A stretch of DNA of 64,000 nt from Streptomyces broussonetiae (GTDB lineage Bacteria; Actinomycetota; Actinomycetes; Streptomycetales; Streptomycetaceae): the NCBI RefSeq assembly GCF_009796285.1, contig NZ_CP047020.1, forward strand, positions 3,472,001-3,536,000. The letters are read 5' to 3'. Every line of letters starts with the position of its first letter. Position 1 is the stretch's first letter. Under the pieces are notes generated by a model. It did no database searches, was not told the origin of the DNA, and saw only the letters and a list, made by a program, of their open reading frames with translations. Position numbers and translations under genes: made by a program. Shown in pieces: positions 8,179 to 15,332 of this stretch.

Positions 8179-8363
8179 CCATTGAGAAGTCCCCCTGGGT
8201 GGGTGACCAGGTCCACGACGAGGACGCCGGGCGCGAGGGGGTCGTCACCGATGTGCAGGGTGGCACGTACATCCTGCGCCCCCTTGCTGGTGGAGGCGGC
8301 GAGTGGGCGAGCACAACCCCCAAGCGCCTGCGCGTCACCGTGCCGCGCTCGCGACGAGTCTGA
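8175..8363 (+). CDS. Small hypothetical protein of the same operon
   Basis: The 62-residue protein starts with GTG 8175 inside the previous stop (GTGA). It reads VTIEKSPWVGDQVHDEDAGR and then a short beta-rich, KOW/SH3-like stretch (REGVVTDVQGGTYILRPL) ending Arg-rich. The coupled start supports it being real. No function can be assigned. Confidence 0.6.
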   Translation: MTIEKSPWVGDQVHDEDAGREGVVTDVQGGTYILRPLAGGGGEWASTTPKRLRVTVPRSRRV

Positions 8364-8365
8364 CC

Positions 8366-8548
8366 GTGGAGAGCAACGCCTTTCCCTGGCTGCACGCCCT
8401 CGCGGACGAGGATACCTACGAGTTCCTGGACGAGGTGATCCGGGCCGCCCAGGACGCCGGGACCCACACCGCGTTCCTTGGCCGGGTCGACCAGCTCGTG
8501 GCCCAGCACGCCCCATCTCCCGCACTCCCTCACGGAGTCAGCCCTTGA
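8366..8548 (+). CDS. Small acidic hypothetical protein, last gene of the operon
   Basis: The 60-residue frame begins at GTG 8366, two bases after the previous stop codon, and contains the helical segment DEDTYEFLDEVIRAAQDAG. Spacing and reading direction make it the fourth gene of the GntR-linked operon. No Shine-Dalgarno is obvious, so it would rely on re-initiation. The function is unknown. A bidirectional hairpin follows 31 bases downstream. Confidence 0.5.
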   Translation: MESNAFPWLHALADEDTYEFLDEVIRAAQDAGTHTAFLGRVDQLVAQHAPSPALPHGVSP

Positions 8549-8579
8549 GGCATCCCCTGTGGCCCTGTGAGGTCGCGAG

Positions 8580-8610
8580 GAGCCCCGGTCGTCCTGGACG
8601 ATCGGGGCTC
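8580..8610. terminator. Bidirectional hairpin terminator
   Basis: A stem GAGCCCCGGTCGT/ACGATCGGGGCTC (8580-8592 with 8598-8610, one G-T pair) with a 5-base loop lies between the convergent ends of the small operon (+) and the acidic hypothetical gene (-). Confidence 0.72.
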
Positions 8611-8620
8611 TCCGGTGTGT

Positions 8621-8905
8621 TCAATCCTCGTCCTCCAACTCGAAGACGAACTCTTCGTCATCGAAGTCCTCGATCTCCGGGTCCTCCCCATTGGCGTAGG
8701 TGATCGGCTCCGGATCCCAGTGCCGGTACTCCCAGCGAGCGTGAGTGGTGATCTGCTCGATGCTGTCCGCTGGCATCTCGGCACGAGCCGCCTTCATGGC
8801 AGCGATCACCACCTCGCCGTACGTGTTCTCCAGACGGCTGGACCGGGTCACCTTCTCGTTGACCTCGATCTCTAGCTTGATCGTGAGAATCTTCCTGACG
8901 CCCAC
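8621..8905 (-). CDS. Hypothetical protein with acidic C-terminus
   Basis: The 94-residue protein starts at GTG 8905 with a clear GGGAGG about 7 bases upstream. It reads VGVRKILTIKLEIEVNEKVT, a beta strand, then a helix (GEVVIAAMKAARAEM) and a very acidic tail (EDFDDEEFVFELEDED). The frame can extend to 9010 but that part crosses the comEC junction. It is the last gene before the broken comEC fragment, so it belongs to the inserted DNA. The function is unknown. Confidence 0.6.
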   Translation of the reverse strand: MGVRKILTIKLEIEVNEKVTRSSRLENTYGEVVIAAMKAARAEMPADSIEQITTHARWEYRHWDPEPITYANGEDPEIEDFDDEEFVFELEDED

Positions 8906-8966
8906 TGGCCCCTCCCTCGTCGTTGGACGACCAGTCTGATCCGCAGGACCGGTAGGGCGCTGGGGA

Positions 8967-9586
8967 TCAACTGAGTTGGAGCCGAAAACCCTCAAGTAGC
9001 CGTCCTCCAAGGAAATTGCGGTGGGCCACCTTCAGTACGTCCACATGTGCCAGTTGGGTCGCGGCCGGGGAGCGTAGCAACGCCTGCTGGTCCGGGGGTT
9101 CGAGGTCGCCGAGCAGCAGCAGCCGCAGTCCGCCCGCGCGGACCAGCATCGCGACACTGGCGTCGTTCGGGCCGTCCGGCTCAGGCACCGGGCCCGCCCA
9201 TACCGGGAACCTCGGGTCCAGCGGCGCCCCGATGTCCGGCGGCGGCCACAGGACCTGCCAGGCGAGCGGACCGGTGCGCCGCTCCTCCCCGGCCACGGCC
9301 CGCGTGAGCGGGATGTGCCGCCGTGCCGCCTCCTTTCCGATGAACTCGGCCTGCTCGGCGGGTTCCTGGAAGCCGGTGGTCTCGATCTCCGCCACCGAGC
9401 GGCCCCGCAGCACACCCAGCAGCCCCGCGACATGGTCGGCATGAAAATGGGTCAGGACGAGGAGCGGGACACGGGTGATCCCGAGCTGTCGCAGACAGCG
9501 GTCGACCGCCGCCGGATCGGGCCCGGCGTCCACGACCACGCCGGCGCCGTCGCCCGCCGCCAGCACGGTCGCGTCGCCCTGTCCGA
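8967..9586 (-). pseudogene. comEC: comEC fragment: metallo-beta-lactamase domain, cut at both ends
   Basis: From 9586 down to about 9021 the minus strand encodes the beta-lactamase-like domain of ComEC/Rec2: DVGQGDATVLAAGDG, LTHFHADHVAGLLG (zinc motif HFHADH), NDASVAMLVRAGGLRLLLLG, and DVLKVAH. It then leaves the family abruptly after KVAH, where KVAHHGS is expected, and runs 17 foreign codons to a stop. It continues the comEC gene whose first part is at 25,305-27,211. The 15.7-kb element lies between the two parts, and the last part of the domain is absent from the window. No start codon of its own is evident at the element border. Confidence 0.88.
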
Positions 9587-9617
9587 CATCTTCCCTGTCA
9601 AGTTCAGCATGTTGAAG
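9587..9617 (+). repeat. Left terminal inverted repeat of the element
   Basis: CATCTTCCCTGT (9587-9598) is followed 12 bases later by GTTGAAG (9611-9617). The same two blocks occur on the minus strand at the right end (25,275-25,304), there separated by 11 bases. Confidence 0.8.
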
Positions 9618-9672
9618 TTCGAGTCCGGCTTCTCGATGACGCCGCCCACCTCCCACACCGTGGCTCGGCGCA

Positions 9673-9697
9673 ATCGCACCTCTGATTGAGGTGCGAT
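9673..9697. repeat. Perfect 10-base-pair palindrome near the left end
   Basis: ATCGCACCTC-TGATT-GAGGTGCGAT forms a perfect hairpin 75 bases inside the left end. No gene runs into it from either side and no T-run follows, so it could be a recombinase-binding or regulatory site rather than a terminator. Confidence 0.55.
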
Positions 9698-9699
9698 GT

Positions 9700-10246
9700 C
9701 TCAAAGCGTCCCAATAGGGGCACACCCATCGGGCTTCCACCGACAGGCGGATCTCAGGCACAGATACCGCTCTCCGTCCGGGGGCGCTCCGACCCCTGAA
9801 GGCCCGGGAGCTACTGCTCCGGCCGGCTGACAAGTCACCGGCCCGCACCCGCCACATGTGTCTGCCCGCTCGGCACCTCAGTCTCACCGTCCTCCCGGCG
9901 GTGTCCGGCGGCAAGGCCACGCTGCACGAGATGACGCACGGAGGAGCGGCCTACTTGTACTCGCTCAGGCAGTGGCCGTGTCCCAACTGGCCCGGCCCGG
10001 CGGGACCAGAGGGGCATGCGGGACGCCATCTACGGCTTACGACCCGGTTCTTACCGGCTCCCCGTGGTTCCCGCCCAGGTCCGACGTGGGGCCCGCGACC
10101 GCTTCCTGTCCTCGCGGCCCCAAAGAGCGCTTCTGGATATCAGACGCCTACCGTAGCGCCAGGACAGACGAACCAGATCCCAACCCGTAGCTACCCCGGA
10201 GCTGCAAGAATTGGGCCGGACGATCAACGGAGATCGAGGGGGATCT
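9700..10246. other. Non-coding stretch inside the left end of the element
   Basis: No frame here shows a recognisable domain or a start with a ribosome site. Upstream of 10,247 a promoter for the two-gene module is expected, but I see no clear -35/-10 pair. Confidence 0.5.
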
Positions 10247-11527
10247 ATGGAGCGATTCGACGAGGGGTTGCGCTGCCAGGACGTGCACGCCGGGCTGCGG
10301 AACGTGGACCCGAACTCTGGGGGTCTAACCAAGCTGGCTGACACCCAGCTCATTGGAATGGCGGGGAGCCTTGCTGCCCTGATTCGCGGCCAAGAGGTCA
10401 TCGACGATGCACAGGCGCTTCGGGCGGTGGCAGCTGAGCAGCTGGACGTGAACCAGTACGCGTTTGACCAGGTACTCGATGCGCTCGCGGAGATCGGCTT
10501 CGTCGAAGGGCTACAGCGCTCAAGCGGAAAGACCACCCGGTTCACGGAGAACGTGCCGTACTACGACGACCTATACGCCCGGCTCGGAGCGGCGTGGCGT
10601 GATCGTCGCCCTTCGGAGCTTGAGGAACAGATGGTGCTACTCGTCGACCATCTTTCGGATGCCCCCACTCCGGCGGATGAGCTTGCCAGCGAGGCGGGCC
10701 TGGACACAGCGGCGCTGCCTGACCTGCTCGCCGTGGGAGAGAGTGCCGAGCTGGTCAAGCGGATCCAACTGCCGGACGGCGATGTTCTGTACTCACCGTT
10801 CTTCGGGTTCGAGAATCCCGAGGTCATCGCCGAGCTTGTTCGCGATCACGGACCAGATCAGCTGGCGGAGGCGTTCGCGGCAGTTCGCGGAGAGCAGGGG
10901 CTGCCCATTGGTGACGCCCAGCCGCTACTACAGGATGCGATCGGGCGCGGACTGTTGCTTGCTCCTGCTGTGGAGCGTCCGGACGGGACGCTCCAGCCGT
11001 TTGCGTCCTTGCCATACACACTTGATCGCGAGCTGCTACGCGGACGGAAGCCAGTATTGGAAAAAGCTCTGGCAGTACTGGCATGTCTACGCTGCGGACA
11101 GCACTTTGGCGGAGCTACGAGCCTGCCGGCTGCTGCGCTAGTCGACGTCATCGACAAGCTGCTGGACCCCAATCGAGGGTTCTTGCGGCCTCACGGGTCC
11201 CACGCACGCCAATATCGACTGATGCACTCTGCGGGCCTCCTCGCGTTCGATGCGGACCTGCTGCCAGGGGGGAACTGGGTGACTCCCCGCTTCATCGACA
11301 CGGAGGACAACCGCGAGGCTCTGAAGATCGCGCGTGACCTGATTACTCACGGGGAGCAGTTGTCTGGACGAGTGGGCGACGAGGACGCACGCAAGGCGTT
11401 GGCCTTGGGACAACCGTTCACCGCCCCCATGCAGACCATGAACCGAACCCGAGCCAAAGCACCGGTGAGTGTCAAGCAATGGCAGAGCGTGATCGACTCC
11501 GCACTGGGAAGGGGACGTGTCAGGTGA
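10247..11527 (+). CDS. Uncharacterised protein of a two-gene nuclease module (winged-helix-like)
   Basis: The 426-residue protein starts at ATG 10,247 (MERFDEGLRCQD) with GAGGGGG just upstream. It is helical, and two segments look like winged-helix DNA-binding repeats (LAALIRGQEVIDDAQALRAV with FDQVLDALAEIGFVEGL, and LVDHLSDAPTPADELASEAG). No catalytic motif is evident and I do not recognise the family. Its TGA overlaps the GTG of the next gene (GTGA), which encodes a PD-(D/E)xK nuclease-like protein, so the two probably act together. As cargo beside a Gabija-like pair, a defence role is plausible but only inferred. Confidence 0.6.
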   Translation: MERFDEGLRCQDVHAGLRNVDPNSGGLTKLADTQLIGMAGSLAALIRGQEVIDDAQALRAVAAEQLDVNQYAFDQVLDALAEIGFVEGLQRSSGKTTRFTENVPYYDDLYARLGAAWRDRRPSELEEQMVLLVDHLSDAPTPADELASEAGLDTAALPDLLAVGESAELVKRIQLPDGDVLYSPFFGFENPEVIAELVRDHGPDQLAEAFAAVRGEQGLPIGDAQPLLQDAIGRGLLLAPAVERPDGTLQPFASLPYTLDRELLRGRKPVLEKALAVLACLRCGQHFGGATSLPAAALVDVIDKLLDPNRGFLRPHGSHARQYRLMHSAGLLAFDADLLPGGNWVTPRFIDTEDNREALKIARDLITHGEQLSGRVGDEDARKALALGQPFTAPMQTMNRTRAKAPVSVKQWQSVIDSALGRGRVR

Positions 11528-12669
11528 GCGAGCTCGACTTGGGCCTGAAGGTCGCCTCCCGAAGACTGCTGTGGAGGATGGGATACACGACTCGGCTGGA
11601 CGTGCAGCTCCGCAGCGTTGGAGCAGCCGAACGTCCGACGGCAGGAGCGGCAGGAGCGGCAGGACGTAGTCGGCGATCCAGCGTGCCGGAGGCTTTCACC
11701 GACCTCGACGTTCTGGGAATCACCGTGACAGGGGGCTTCCGGCTGCAGAGTGCCATCGTCGACTGCAAGACGACGGTCAAGGGCTCGACGAGTCGGATGT
11801 TCTGGGTCCGTGGCGTCGCAGACTTTTTTGCCGCCGATGCTGCGTACATGGTGCGGGAGAAAGACCTGAGCAATGCGGCCCGGCAGTTGACCTCTCGCTT
11901 GGGGATCGCGGCGCTGACGAGTGCTGAGGTCACGCGCCTGGAGGAGCTGCACCCCTCTCATCTGGCCTTGGACGCAGAACCATTGGCGTGGCTGTTCCAG
12001 CGAGACAAGGCAGCTACCGTGCTTGGTACCTTCAACGGGCTCGACAAGCGCCTCAAACCCCTCCTGGAATACCGGGAGTTCACGTACTGGCTCGCCGAGG
12101 AACATCGGAATCCAATGCAGTTGGTTGACGAACTGACCGCCGTTGCCCGATACCTTGATCCACGCAACCCCCACCATCTCGCGCTCGTTCTCGACTGCGC
12201 CTGGCTATACCTGCTCACCCTCAGCCACGCAGTTGAGAGCCTCCGTGCTGCCCATGTGGCAGACCCCGACCGTGGGCTACAGGAGTATTTGTTCGGAGGC
12301 CCCGCTGGCCTAAGCGAGAAGCAAGGGCTGTCACGGCTACTGGAAGGCATCAAGCAAAGTGGCGCACTCCCCGACGGGGTACACGTAGATTTGCTTCCCT
12401 CCTACTTCCCCCGACTTCGAGAGCTCGCGATCAGGATCCTTACGCGCGCCGACAGCGTGCTGCCAGCGCTGCGCCTGCTGGAGTTCGCCACGTCGGTAAC
12501 CGCACTGGGGCAGCGGATTGAGAAGCCGGAAGACATGGGAGGGCTGTACGACGACGTCGCGGCCAAGCGAGCCGCTGATGTTGTCGGCTTCCTGGTCGGC
12601 ACCGCGGGCCTGGACAACGGGTTCCGTGCCCGGGCTCGCTCGCTCCTGCTCGGCGAGCCTATGACCTAA
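11524..12669 (+). CDS. PD-(D/E)xK nuclease-like protein, partner of the preceding gene
   Basis: The 381-residue protein begins at GTG 11,524 within the preceding stop. Near residues 58-90 it has the order of a restriction-endonuclease fold: FTDLDVLGITVTG, with an acidic metal ligand, then LQSAIVDCKTT, which reads as the D/E-x-K pair on the next strand. This is preceded by a helix (ASRRLLWRMGYTT) as in Mrr-type and transposon-associated nucleases. The remaining 280 residues are helical and unrecognised. Remnants of an ISAzo13-type transposase follow about 100 bases later. Confidence 0.6.
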   Translation: MSELDLGLKVASRRLLWRMGYTTRLDVQLRSVGAAERPTAGAAGAAGRSRRSSVPEAFTDLDVLGITVTGGFRLQSAIVDCKTTVKGSTSRMFWVRGVADFFAADAAYMVREKDLSNAARQLTSRLGIAALTSAEVTRLEELHPSHLALDAEPLAWLFQRDKAATVLGTFNGLDKRLKPLLEYREFTYWLAEEHRNPMQLVDELTAVARYLDPRNPHHLALVLDCAWLYLLTLSHAVESLRAAHVADPDRGLQEYLFGGPAGLSEKQGLSRLLEGIKQSGALPDGVHVDLLPSYFPRLRELAIRILTRADSVLPALRLLEFATSVTALGQRIEKPEDMGGLYDDVAAKRAADVVGFLVGTAGLDNGFRARARSLLLGEPMT

Positions 12670-12767
12670 CAGCTCCGGCGTGCCCGGTCCAAGCGTCCGC
12701 AACGCTCTCCACCGGGCCGGGCCCCGCCCTCAGATGCGTGAGCCCCGCTGCCTGTCCGGCCCTAGGA

Positions 12768-12965
12768 CTGACGCGGAAGCTGGCCTGGGCCGGGCAAAGT
12801 TAGTGGGGACACCGTCGCAGACCTGCTGCGTGAGGAAGGCTTCAGTCTGCAGGCGGCAATATCGGATCGCCCCGCTCGTCCGATTCGACCAGCGCCAGCA
12901 GTGCCGGCCGTAGCCCCGGATAGACATCTGGAGCCCTCCCGCGGCCTCCGCCCAGCCGCCGCCGG
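12768..12965. mobile_element. Rearranged remnants of an ISAzo13-family transposase
   Basis: On the plus strand 12,796-12,852 encodes KVSGDTVADLLREEGFSLQ, and TRKLA lies a little upstream in another frame; both are typical of the N-terminal region of ISAzo13-type transposases. On the minus strand about 12,850-12,965 encodes LRPALLALVESDERGDP, which in those proteins comes shortly before. The two pieces now face each other, so a partial inversion and deletions occurred. Neither is part of an intact gene. Confidence 0.55.
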
Positions 12966-12977
12966 AGTGGGGCAGAG

Positions 12978-13160
12978 CTACAGCGGCTCACCGCAGCTGC
13001 GACAGGCGGATTCGCCATCCTCATAGATCACGCCGCAGCAGTACTTTGCGTCGCCGTCGGTCCCATCGTCGCCCCACTCACAGCCGAGTTCCTGATGGAC
13101 AGCCAGCCCCTGCGGGTAGCCAAAGTCGACGTCACAGCCGGGGCAGACGTACGAGCTCAC
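12978..13160 (-). CDS. Small double zinc-ribbon protein
   Basis: This 60-residue protein reads VSSYVCPGCDVDFGYPQGLA with a His and a Cys following (VHQELGC), and ends in YCCGVIYEDGESACRSCGEP. The paired CxxC-type motifs suggest one or two zinc sites. GTG 13,160 has GGGAGG about 8 bases upstream, which supports it being a real gene. It is divergent from the Gabija-like operon and small enough to be a regulator or accessory factor. The function is not known. Confidence 0.6.
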   Translation of the reverse strand: MSSYVCPGCDVDFGYPQGLAVHQELGCEWGDDGTDGDAKYCCGVIYEDGESACRSCGEPL

Positions 13161-13206
13161 GAACTCATCCTCCCAAGAAGCCCAATAGAAGCCAGAACAG
13201 CAAATC

Positions 13207-13234
13207 GCACTCCCGTTCGACAGAGCGGGAGTGC
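13207..13234. repeat. Hairpin upstream of the Gabija-like operon
   Basis: GCACTCCCG and CGGGAGTGC (9-base perfect stem, 10-base loop) lie between the divergent zinc-ribbon gene and the Gabija-like genes. There is no T-run, so it could be an operator or a weak terminator. Confidence 0.45.
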
Positions 13235-13370
13235 TGTCGCATTACCCGTCAGTTCACCTGCGCAGCAAGGGAGCTGTGTGGCAGGGTACACGGGGATTCT
13301 TTGTGTGACACATGGTACGAAGGTCAACTCTCACTTAAAATGGACGGCATAGGTAAACGGGGAAATATTT

Positions 13371-15332
13371 GTGACTGCTCAAGCCTCTAATGCAGGGATG
13401 TACCTCAAGCGTCTACAGGTCAAGAACTTTCGATCTTGCTACGACATCGGGATTGACTTCCAGCCCGACATCACGCTCCTAGTCGGAGAGAACAATTCCG
13501 GTAAGTCGAACGTGATCGAAGCTTTGAGGCTTGCAACAGCGCCCTTGAATCGTCGAGCTACCAGATGGTTTGAAAAGTCCGACCTGTCACACGGCAGGAA
13601 AGACAAGGAAGCAGAGTTCCAAGCTATCTACGATGGGCTGACAGAGTCACAGCGGGCGCACTACATCACAGCCCTAAACATTGACTCAAATCAGGCAATT
13701 TACACCACGACGTACAAGGAAGATCCCGCTCGCAATCAAATGCGTCCGAGCGTGACAGCTGGTCCCGTCGGCGGCCCTGAGGCTGAATCAAACAAGCGTG
13801 ATCAGATTGCACACGTTTATCTCGCTCCACTGCGAGATGCACAGAGAGAGCTGGACTCCTCTGACAGTCAGCGTCTCCTTCGGATCATTCAGCACCTCAC
13901 CACCGGTGAACAACAGGATGACTTCGTTAAGAGCGCCAACAAGTCATTTAAGGATCTCAAGGACCATGGCGTTCTCACTACCGCCAAGGATGAGATCCAG
14001 GATCACCTGGGAAAGCTCACCGACTCCGTACGCAGTCAGACTGTAGAGGTAACCTTCGCTGACTACGAGTTGGGGCGCCTAACCCGCAGTTTGCGGGTAA
14101 AGATGGCAGAAAAAGGCATCGAACCTGCCGATCTCATTGAATCTGGCCTTGGGTACGCGAACCTGCTGTTTATCGCGACGGTCATTCTGGAACTACGCAA
14201 AGCTCGGGAATTCGAGCTAACTCTGTTTCTTGTCGAAGAGCCTGAGGCGCATCTGCACCCACAGTTGCAGGCCGTCCTGCTCGAATACCTGCGCGAGCAG
14301 TCCAAGGCGTCGACCAAAGACGACTTGCAGGGACCTGCTGGAAGAATCCAGGTAATCGCTACCACACACTCACCCAACTTGGCGAGCAGTGTCGGGATTG
14401 AAAATGTCGTAGCTCTTCGGACTAAGGTTGAGACCGAGCAGGAGGAAGACGAAGAGGGAAAGGAACAGAACGTTGACCGGCGGAAGACTCAAGCGCTGCC
14501 CCTTGCACAACTAACTTTGTCTTCTAACGAGCGGCGCAAGATCAATCAATACCTAGATGCAACGCGGGCCGGCCTACTTTTTGCTCGCCGTGTCATCTTG
14601 GTTGAGGGCATTGCCGAAGCTGTCCTCCTTCCTGTGATTGCACGCTACTGCGTGTTTGGCGACGACCAAGACCCTGACCATGTCGGACATCGCCGGGCTT
14701 TTCACGGCGTCACCATAGTTAACGTGGGCAGTGTCGATTTCGCGCCTTACATCACACTACTTCTGTCGTCAATCAATGGCTGCCGTCTTCTCGACAGGCT
14801 TACGGTCGTAACTGACCGCGACCCAGATCCGGAGCTCCCTAAGAAAAAGAAGAAGGAAGAGGGGGCAGGAGAACAACCCGAGAGTGAAGACGAGCAGCCT
14901 GTTGGAGAAGATGAAACTGAGAGCGACGACCGCTCCCAGAATCGGACCAGAGTAAGCAATCGGAAGGAACAGCTCCTCAAGCACGCCGAGTCCATCGGCG
15001 CAGCTCGGCACTTGCTCGTCACAGAGGCGCCTTACACCCTGGAAGCGGACCTGCTGGGCCCGGAAATTAACGAGCCGGTCCTGAAGGATGCATACCTTGA
15101 GCAGCACCGTCAGTCTGAGCACCACTGGCAAGACATTTTGCAGCACAGCAAGGGTAGATCTTTCGGCTTCTATCAGAAACTGTGCAAATACGACAAGTTC
15201 ATCAGCAAGGGCGAATTTGCGCATGACGTCGCCTTGGCTATCGAAGATGGAAAACCTTTCGAAGCTCCCGAGTACCTAGCCAAAGCCATCCGTGGCGCGC
15301 TAGAGAGCGGAACGGATGGGACCAAGGCTTGA
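13371..15332 (+). CDS. gajA: Gabija-like GajA: OLD-family ATPase with TOPRIM nuclease domain
   Basis: The 653-residue protein starts at GTG 13,371 with CGGGGAAA upstream (an internal ATG 13,398 is the alternative). The N-terminal ABC-type ATPase has MYLKRLQVKNFRSCYDI, Walker A VGENNSGKSNVIEAL (residues about 40-54), a signature/Walker B region (ESGLGYANLL, FLVEEPEAHLHPQLQAVL) and a switch His (ATTHSPNLAS). The C-terminal TOPRIM domain begins at RRVILVEGIAEAVLLP with the conserved Glu, then VVTDRDPDPE. Right after DRD a Lys/Glu-rich insertion of about 55 residues makes it longer than typical GajA. In Gabija, GajA is a DNA nickase regulated by nucleotides and assembles with GajB. The next gene overlaps by four bases. 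Codon use is less G+C-rich than the backbone. Confidence 0.8.
   Translation: MTAQASNAGMYLKRLQVKNFRSCYDIGIDFQPDITLLVGENNSGKSNVIEALRLATAPLNRRATRWFEKSDLSHGRKDKEAEFQAIYDGLTESQRAHYITALNIDSNQAIYTTTYKEDPARNQMRPSVTAGPVGGPEAESNKRDQIAHVYLAPLRDAQRELDSSDSQRLLRIIQHLTTGEQQDDFVKSANKSFKDLKDHGVLTTAKDEIQDHLGKLTDSVRSQTVEVTFADYELGRLTRSLRVKMAEKGIEPADLIESGLGYANLLFIATVILELRKAREFELTLFLVEEPEAHLHPQLQAVLLEYLREQSKASTKDDLQGPAGRIQVIATTHSPNLASSVGIENVVALRTKVETEQEEDEEGKEQNVDRRKTQALPLAQLTLSSNERRKINQYLDATRAGLLFARRVILVEGIAEAVLLPVIARYCVFGDDQDPDHVGHRRAFHGVTIVNVGSVDFAPYITLLLSSINGCRLLDRLTVVTDRDPDPELPKKKKKEEGAGEQPESEDEQPVGEDETESDDRSQNRTRVSNRKEQLLKHAESIGAARHLLVTEAPYTLEADLLGPEINEPVLKDAYLEQHRQSEHHWQDILQHSKGRSFGFYQKLCKYDKFISKGEFAHDVALAIEDGKPFEAPEYLAKAIRGALESGTDGTKA

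Noticed and set aside
9700..10246. Minus-strand continuation of the comEC fragment up to 9,920
   Set aside because: Sequence right of 9,587 has no comEC similarity and lies inside the element; the open frame there is chance.
13207..13234. Intrinsic terminator before the Gabija-like genes
   Set aside because: The stem is good, but no T-run follows and no gene reads into it, so it is listed only as a hairpin.
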